In this document: positions 59,626 through 64,000 of the stretch, in pieces
How positions within the stretch are numbered: the stretch's first letter is position 1
Layout: every line of letters starts with the position of its first letter
Source of the DNA: Flavobacteriaceae bacterium
GTDB lineage: Bacteria; Bacteroidota; Bacteroidia; Flavobacteriales; Flavobacteriaceae
Reading direction: 5' to 3'
Assembly (NCBI GenBank): GCA_947453195.1
Contig: CANGFO010000001.1
Coordinates: 124,001 to 188,000 of the forward strand
Length of the DNA: 64,000 nucleotides
Notes under the pieces: model-generated
Seen by the model: the letters and a program-made list of their open reading frames with translations, nothing else
What the model was told of the DNA's origin: nothing
Databases searched by the model: none
Position numbers and translations under genes: made by a program

Positions 59626-60942
59626 ATGGATTTGAAAGAAAAATTAGTATCCTCGTTCATGGCTTTTGAAGAACAAATCGATGTTCATTCAACGCTTCAC
59701 GATACGCGTACGGCAGCTATAAAAAACTTTGAAAATAGAGGATTCCCTACAAAAAAAGAGGAAGCTTGGAAGTATACCTCGCTGAATTCGATTTTAAAAA
59801 ATGACTATTCTGTATTTCCAAAAAACGAAAATTCTATTGAATTTGCGGATGTAAAAAAATATTTTTTGCATGAAATAGACACTTTCAAAGTGATTTTTGT
59901 TGACGGAAAATTTTCTTCTTTTTTATCTTCAACAACTCATGATGGTTTGGATGTTTGCTTAATGTCATCTGCTTTAACCAAGCCAAAATACAAGATGGTT
60001 ATTGACGAATATTTTAATAAAATAGCCAACAAAGAAGAATCGTTAACCTCTTTAAATACTGCTTTCGCAAACGAAGGTGCTTACATACACATTCCAAAAA
60101 GTAAGGTAGTTGAAAAACCTATTGAGATCATATATTTCTCTACAGGAATAGAAGATGCATTGATGTTACAGCCTAGAAATTTGGTTGTGGTTGGTGAAAA
60201 TGCGCATGTTCAAATTATTGAAAGACACCAAAGTTTAAACGAAAATCCGGTGCTAACGAATTCGGTAACCGAAATTTTTGCTCAAAAACGCGCAATTGTA
60301 GATTATTACAAAATTCAGAATGATTTGCAATCTGCTAACTTGGTTGATAACACCTATATCTCTCAAAAACAAGAAAGTAGAGTTTCAGTTCATACCTTTT
60401 CATTTGGAGGAAATATCACTCGAAACAACCTAAATTTTTATCATTTTGGAGAGCGAATAGATTCTACTTTAAAAGGAATTACCATTCTTGGCGATAAGCA
60501 ACATGTTGACCATTTTACTTTGGTAAATCATGCAACACCAAATTGCGAAAGCCATCAAAACTATAAAACTATTTTAGCTGATAGCTCGACAGGTGTTTTT
60601 AATGGTAAAATATTTGTTGAAAAAGAAGCCCAAAAAACAGATGCTTTCCAGCAAAATAATAACATTTTAATTGGAGATAAAGCAACAATTAATGCCAAGC
60701 CACAATTGGAAATTTTTGCAGATGATGTAAAATGTTCGCACGGTTGTACCATTGGACAATTAGACGAAAGCGCTATGTTTTATATGCAACAACGCGGAAT
60801 TCCGAAGAAAGAGGCCAAGGCATTATTGATGTATGCGTTTTCTAATGAAGTTATTGAAAGCATCAAAATACTTGAATTGAAGCAACGAATTACTAAAATT
60901 ATTGCGACTAAATTAGGCGTAAATTTAGGTTTCGATTTGTAG
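59626..60942 (+). CDS. sufD: SUF system Fe-S cluster assembly protein SufD
   Basis: The SufB paralogue of the SufBC2D complex. The 438-residue protein has the SufBD core from about 190 (VVVGENAHVQIIERH), followed by FHTF-like VSVHTFSFGGNITRNNL, and the conserved CSHGCTIGQLDESAMFYMQQRGIP at about 370-393. The N-terminal KKEEAWKYTSLNSILKN is typical of SufD. The stop lies directly against the end of the convergent serine hydrolase gene. Confidence 0.95.
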   Translation: MDLKEKLVSSFMAFEEQIDVHSTLHDTRTAAIKNFENRGFPTKKEEAWKYTSLNSILKNDYSVFPKNENSIEFADVKKYFLHEIDTFKVIFVDGKFSSFLSSTTHDGLDVCLMSSALTKPKYKMVIDEYFNKIANKEESLTSLNTAFANEGAYIHIPKSKVVEKPIEIIYFSTGIEDALMLQPRNLVVVGENAHVQIIERHQSLNENPVLTNSVTEIFAQKRAIVDYYKIQNDLQSANLVDNTYISQKQESRVSVHTFSFGGNITRNNLNFYHFGERIDSTLKGITILGDKQHVDHFTLVNHATPNCESHQNYKTILADSSTGVFNGKIFVEKEAQKTDAFQQNNNILIGDKATINAKPQLEIFADDVKCSHGCTIGQLDESAMFYMQQRGIPKKEAKALLMYAFSNEVIESIKILELKQRITKIIATKLGVNLGFDL

Positions 60943-62280
60943 TTATTTTATACTTTTCACTACCGTACTTAAAAACCCGTTGAAGTCAAATTTTTCGCTT
61001 AATCCAAGGTGAACTATTACTAAATCTTTGCTTGGGAAAATGGCAACCATTTGCCCTTGAAATCCGCTAGCATAGTACATTTCTCTTGGCACATCTGGGA
61101 AATATCCTCCTGCGTTTAACCAAAATTGAGCACCATATCTTCCGTTAGAAGTGTTAGTAGGTGTAGCTACATATTTAGCCCAACTTTCGTCAAATAATTG
61201 ATCGCCATTCCAGTTTCCATTATGAAGGTACAACAAGCCTAGTTTTGCCCAATCTCTTGTAGTTGCCCAACCATAAGAAGAACCAACAAAATTTCCTGTC
61301 ATATCGGTTTCAATTACTGCCGAATGCATGCCTATTTTATCTAATAATGCGCTGTACCAAAAATCTAAATATTCTTGATGGGTTTTGAATTGATTTCTGA
61401 TAATTCCACTTAATAAATTGGTTGTTCCCGAAGAGTAATTCCAATGGGTATTGGGAGTGAATGCAGCTGGTTTTTCCAACTGAACTCTTGGCATATCTTC
61501 CGACTGAAAAAGCATCTTTGTTGCATCACAAATCTTATCGTATTTTTCTTCCCATTCCAATCCAGAGTTCATGTGAAGCAAGTCATTTACAGTAATTTTA
61601 GCACGATTATCATTTTTCCATTCAGTAATTGGAGCAGGTTTATTAATGTCTATTTTAGCTTGTTTTTGCAATATTCCAAATAGCGTTCCGGTGATGCTTT
61701 TAGTCATCGACCAACCTAATAATCTTGAGTTTTTATTGAAATTTGTATCGTATTTTTCAGCAATAATTTTGTCTTTATATATTACAAGAATGGCACGAGT
61801 ACGTTTAGCTTTTTCACCCTTTTTATCAAATGAATTTGCTACGGCTGCATTTAATTTTTTGTAATCAATGTTAGAAAAAACGGTGTCTTTAGGTTCATTA
61901 TCGCCATAAGGAAAGGGCAAGTTGATTTTGGTTTTTGATCTTTTAGGAACTTCGTAAGGTTTGCTGGTGTCAAAATCATCGTTAATTAAGGTTGCCCCCA
62001 ATCCTTCTCTATAAATTGCTTTACGCTCCATGATTCCGTACACACTAGAAGTTGCAAATTTATCCGCTTCATTTATAGCATTTGTAGCTAATTTTACTAA
62101 CGGAATATCATTATCCCCTTGCTCAATTACCTGCAACGGACGGTTGTCTAAAAAATGACCCGAAGCCGAGCTTTTGGCAGAAAAACCAGATATTAAGTTT
62201 AATTTAGGATAGGTTGTTATTCCAAAATAAACTAAAAACACAAGTACGGCAAGCGCAAAATAGTTAAGAAATTTCTTCAT
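60943..62280 (-). CDS. Serine hydrolase of the beta-lactamase (class C/PBP4*-like) family
   Basis: A 445-residue protein with an N-terminal membrane anchor (residues about 4-20, FLNYFALAVLVFLVYFG) and an extracytoplasmic serine hydrolase domain. WSMTKSITG holds the SxxK catalytic Ser/Lys, WNYSSGTTNLLSG the YxS/N motif, and HLGLS near the C-terminus the third box (HxG type). This fold covers class C beta-lactamases, D-peptidases and esterases; the substrate is unknown. An in-frame TTG 8 codons upstream exists, but the ATG at 62280 gives a cleaner anchor. It lies between sufD and sufS on the opposite strand. Confidence 0.85.
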   Translation of the reverse strand: MKKFLNYFALAVLVFLVYFGITTYPKLNLISGFSAKSSASGHFLDNRPLQVIEQGDNDIPLVKLATNAINEADKFATSSVYGIMERKAIYREGLGATLINDDFDTSKPYEVPKRSKTKINLPFPYGDNEPKDTVFSNIDYKKLNAAVANSFDKKGEKAKRTRAILVIYKDKIIAEKYDTNFNKNSRLLGWSMTKSITGTLFGILQKQAKIDINKPAPITEWKNDNRAKITVNDLLHMNSGLEWEEKYDKICDATKMLFQSEDMPRVQLEKPAAFTPNTHWNYSSGTTNLLSGIIRNQFKTHQEYLDFWYSALLDKIGMHSAVIETDMTGNFVGSSYGWATTRDWAKLGLLYLHNGNWNGDQLFDESWAKYVATPTNTSNGRYGAQFWLNAGGYFPDVPREMYYASGFQGQMVAIFPSKDLVIVHLGLSEKFDFNGFLSTVVKSIK

Positions 62281-62354
62281 TTTTGATGTTGATTTGGACT
62301 GCAATTTAGGAAATAAAGTTTCAATAAATAATTGAAATAATAATTAACAACTCT

Positions 62355-62387
62355 TTGCTGAAATAATCTGCAATTTTATTACTTTTG
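62355..62387 (+). promoter_or_regulatory. sufS promoter (TTG-N22-TAnnTTTG)
   Basis: TTG at 62355-62357 and TActTTTG at 62380-62387 are 22 bp apart, and the -7 box ends 24 bp before the sufS ATG. sufS therefore has its own promoter, consistent with its separation from sufABCD. Confidence 0.7.
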
Positions 62388-62411
62388 TATTTAGAAAAAT
62401 TCTAAATAACA

Positions 62412-63626
62412 ATGTTGGATATACAAAAAATACGCGCTGATTTTCCCATACTTTCACAGAAGGTAAATGGAAGACCGCTCGTATATTTCGATAACGGAGC
62501 CACTTCGCAAAAACCAAAAGTCGTTATTGATGCGATTTCCAAATATTACGAAGAATACAATGCAAATATTCACCGTGGAGTACATACTTTAAGCCAATTA
62601 GCAACTGATGCGTATGAGGTTTCTAGAAAAAAAATCCAAGAGCATATTCATGCTAAATTTTCTCACGAAGTGATATTTACATCGGGGACCACACATGCCA
62701 TTAACACGGTTGCAAGCGGGATTTCATCCATGATTCATGCTGGCGATGAGGTGTTGGTTTCGGCATTAGAGCACCACAGCAATATAGTTCCTTGGCAAAT
62801 GTTATGCGAAAGAACAGGCGCTATTTTGAAAGTAATCCCGATGAATGAAAAGGGAGAATTGGTGCTTTCAGAATACGATAAATTACTATCTGATAAAACT
62901 AAAATAGTTGCAGTAAATCATATTTCCAATGCATTGGGAACGATAAATCCAATTGAATATTTGATTGAAAAAGCGCACCATTTTGGTGCTGCAATACTAA
63001 TTGACGGTGCTCAGGCAACACCCCATTTAAAACCAGATGTTCAGGCATTAAATTGTGACTTTTATGTATTTTCTGGACATAAAATTTGTGGACCAACTGG
63101 TGTTGGAATTCTTTACGGAAAAGAAGCTTGGCTAAATAAATTACAGCCTTTTCAAGGTGGTGGCGAAATGATTGCAACCGTAACTTTTGATAAAACAACT
63201 TATGCCGAATTACCTCATAAATTAGAGGCTGGAACTCCAAATATTGAAGGCGGAATTGTGCTTAGCACAGCAATTGATTATCTGAATTCAATTGGTTTCG
63301 AAAACATTGCTGCCTATGAGCAGGAGTTGTTAGTTTATGCTACTGCAAAATTAATGCAAATAGAAGGGTTAAAAATTTACGGAACCGCTACTAATAAAGC
63401 TTCTGTTGTCTCTTTTAATGTAGCTGAAATTCATCCGTATGACATTGGCACGATTATAGATAAATTAGGAATTGCGGTACGAACGGGTCACCATTGTGCG
63501 CAACCCATCATGGATTTTTATAATATTCCAGGAACGATAAGAGCGAGTTTCGCTTTTTATAATACCAAAGAAGAAATAGATCTATTTGTAGACGCCCTAA
63601 ATAAAGCAGTAAGTATGTTATCTTAA
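62412..63626 (+). CDS. sufS: Cysteine desulfurase SufS
   Basis: A PLP enzyme that takes sulfur from cysteine as a persulfide for the SUF pathway. The PLP lysine is Lys224 in FSGHKICGPTG, His122 in ALEHHSN stacks on the cofactor, and the persulfide cysteine is Cys362 in RTGHHCAQP, the group II (SufS) form. The length of 404 is standard. SufE, the usual sulfur acceptor, is not in the window. Confidence 0.96.
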   Translation: MLDIQKIRADFPILSQKVNGRPLVYFDNGATSQKPKVVIDAISKYYEEYNANIHRGVHTLSQLATDAYEVSRKKIQEHIHAKFSHEVIFTSGTTHAINTVASGISSMIHAGDEVLVSALEHHSNIVPWQMLCERTGAILKVIPMNEKGELVLSEYDKLLSDKTKIVAVNHISNALGTINPIEYLIEKAHHFGAAILIDGAQATPHLKPDVQALNCDFYVFSGHKICGPTGVGILYGKEAWLNKLQPFQGGGEMIATVTFDKTTYAELPHKLEAGTPNIEGGIVLSTAIDYLNSIGFENIAAYEQELLVYATAKLMQIEGLKIYGTATNKASVVSFNVAEIHPYDIGTIIDKLGIAVRTGHHCAQPIMDFYNIPGTIRASFAFYNTKEEIDLFVDALNKAVSMLS

Positions 63627-63633
63627 AAAAAAT

Positions 63634-64000
63634 ATGATGAAAACAATTGCACTATTATTTCTAACACTTTTTATGGCAAAAGGCTGTTCTCAAGATGAGA
63701 AAAAGAATCTCGAAAACACAAATATTGTCTACACGGCTACCTCAAGAGGTTATTTTATTAAAATCACTATTCAAAATCAAGAAATATCCATTTCTAAAGA
63801 CCGTAACGAAGAAGGAGCTGGTACAACAACTAAAATTTCTGAAGCAAATTGGAACGAGTTAGTGCTCCTGTTTAATAAATTAGATTTAGAAAAATTAAGT
63901 AGCTACGAAGGGCCGACACAAAAGCGATTTTATGATGGTGCAGCAATTGCCAATATGAAAGTAACTTATAAAGAAAAGGAGTATCAGTCAAACGATTTTG
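63634..64000 (+). CDS. Putative lipoprotein, partial (runs off the right edge)
   Basis: 122 codons are visible. Two adjacent ATGs (63634 and 63637) precede a lipoprotein signal, KTIALLFLTLFMAKGC, with the lipobox Cys at about residue 18. The mature part is polar, with TATSRGYFIKITIQN and later DGAAIANMKVTYKEKE, and no motif that I recognise. It starts 7 bp after sufS and is probably cotranscribed with it. Confidence 0.65.
   Translation, partial: MMKTIALLFLTLFMAKGCSQDEKKNLENTNIVYTATSRGYFIKITIQNQEISISKDRNEEGAGTTTKISEANWNELVLLFNKLDLEKLSSYEGPTQKRFYDGAAIANMKVTYKEKEYQSNDF

Overview
This window is chromosomal DNA from a member of the Bacteroidota, almost certainly the family Flavobacteriaceae. The evidence is the AT-rich sequence, repeated matches to the Bacteroidota promoter (-7 element TAnnTTTG, sometimes with TTG near -33), the near absence of Shine-Dalgarno sequences, and families typical of flavobacteria: OstA-like, DUF4837, DUF6327, DUF6909, GH3, CarbopepD_reg and head-GIN proteins, and a SUF cluster with SufA first. 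I see no phage, insertion sequence, CRISPR array or rRNA. Most of the window is housekeeping.

Layout. 1-16.5 kb is a surface-polysaccharide locus. It has the start of a sugar-nucleotide epimerase, an O-antigen ligase/polymerase-like protein, the GDP-fucose pair gmd-fcl on the plus strand, and an apparent 11-gene minus-strand operon: DUF6909 protein, Wzz-like protein, rfbA-rfbC-rfbD, OstA-like protein, Wzx flippase, two more polytopic proteins, a GT4 glycosyltransferase and a methyltransferase. 16.5-24.98 kb, also mostly minus strand, has two paralogous CarbopepD_reg proteins with an outer-membrane barrel, GH3, a membrane-anchor protein, tatA (plus), tex, a cation efflux gene and rpiB. 24,980-25,726 is the only long gene-free stretch. 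It is very AT-rich and holds DnaA-box-like 9-mers and an inverted repeat.

25.7-48.6 kb is mostly plus strand: rnr, a head-GIN protein, a LysE transporter, glnS, a YtxH/holin-like/DUF6327 cassette, a DUF4175 coiled-coil protein, ybeY, mnmG, ompH, pgk, a LysM lytic transglycosylase and a DUF4837 lipoprotein. folB, tRNA-Cys, gltX, a DoxX protein and holB are on the minus strand. Three parS-like sites flank mnmG. 49-56.9 kb is a minus-strand block: OmpA, S41 protease, rnpA, M1 and S8 peptidases, and an MBL hydrolase. 57-64 kb is the SUF iron-sulfur cluster sufA-B-C-D and sufS, split by a minus-strand serine hydrolase, then a truncated lipoprotein gene.

Main inference: gene direction switches from mainly minus to mainly plus at the 747-bp AT-rich gap, and the parS-like cluster lies about 13 kb away. 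Together these suggest the window covers the replication origin and a ParB-loading zone of this chromosome. Other points of interest are a decayed tRNA-Cys 3' end beside the intact gene, a structured repeat at 19 kb, a terminator whose stem holds the next gene's start codon, a duplicated C-terminal domain in the OstA-like protein, and the DUF6909 phosphorylase-like gene heading the polysaccharide operon.
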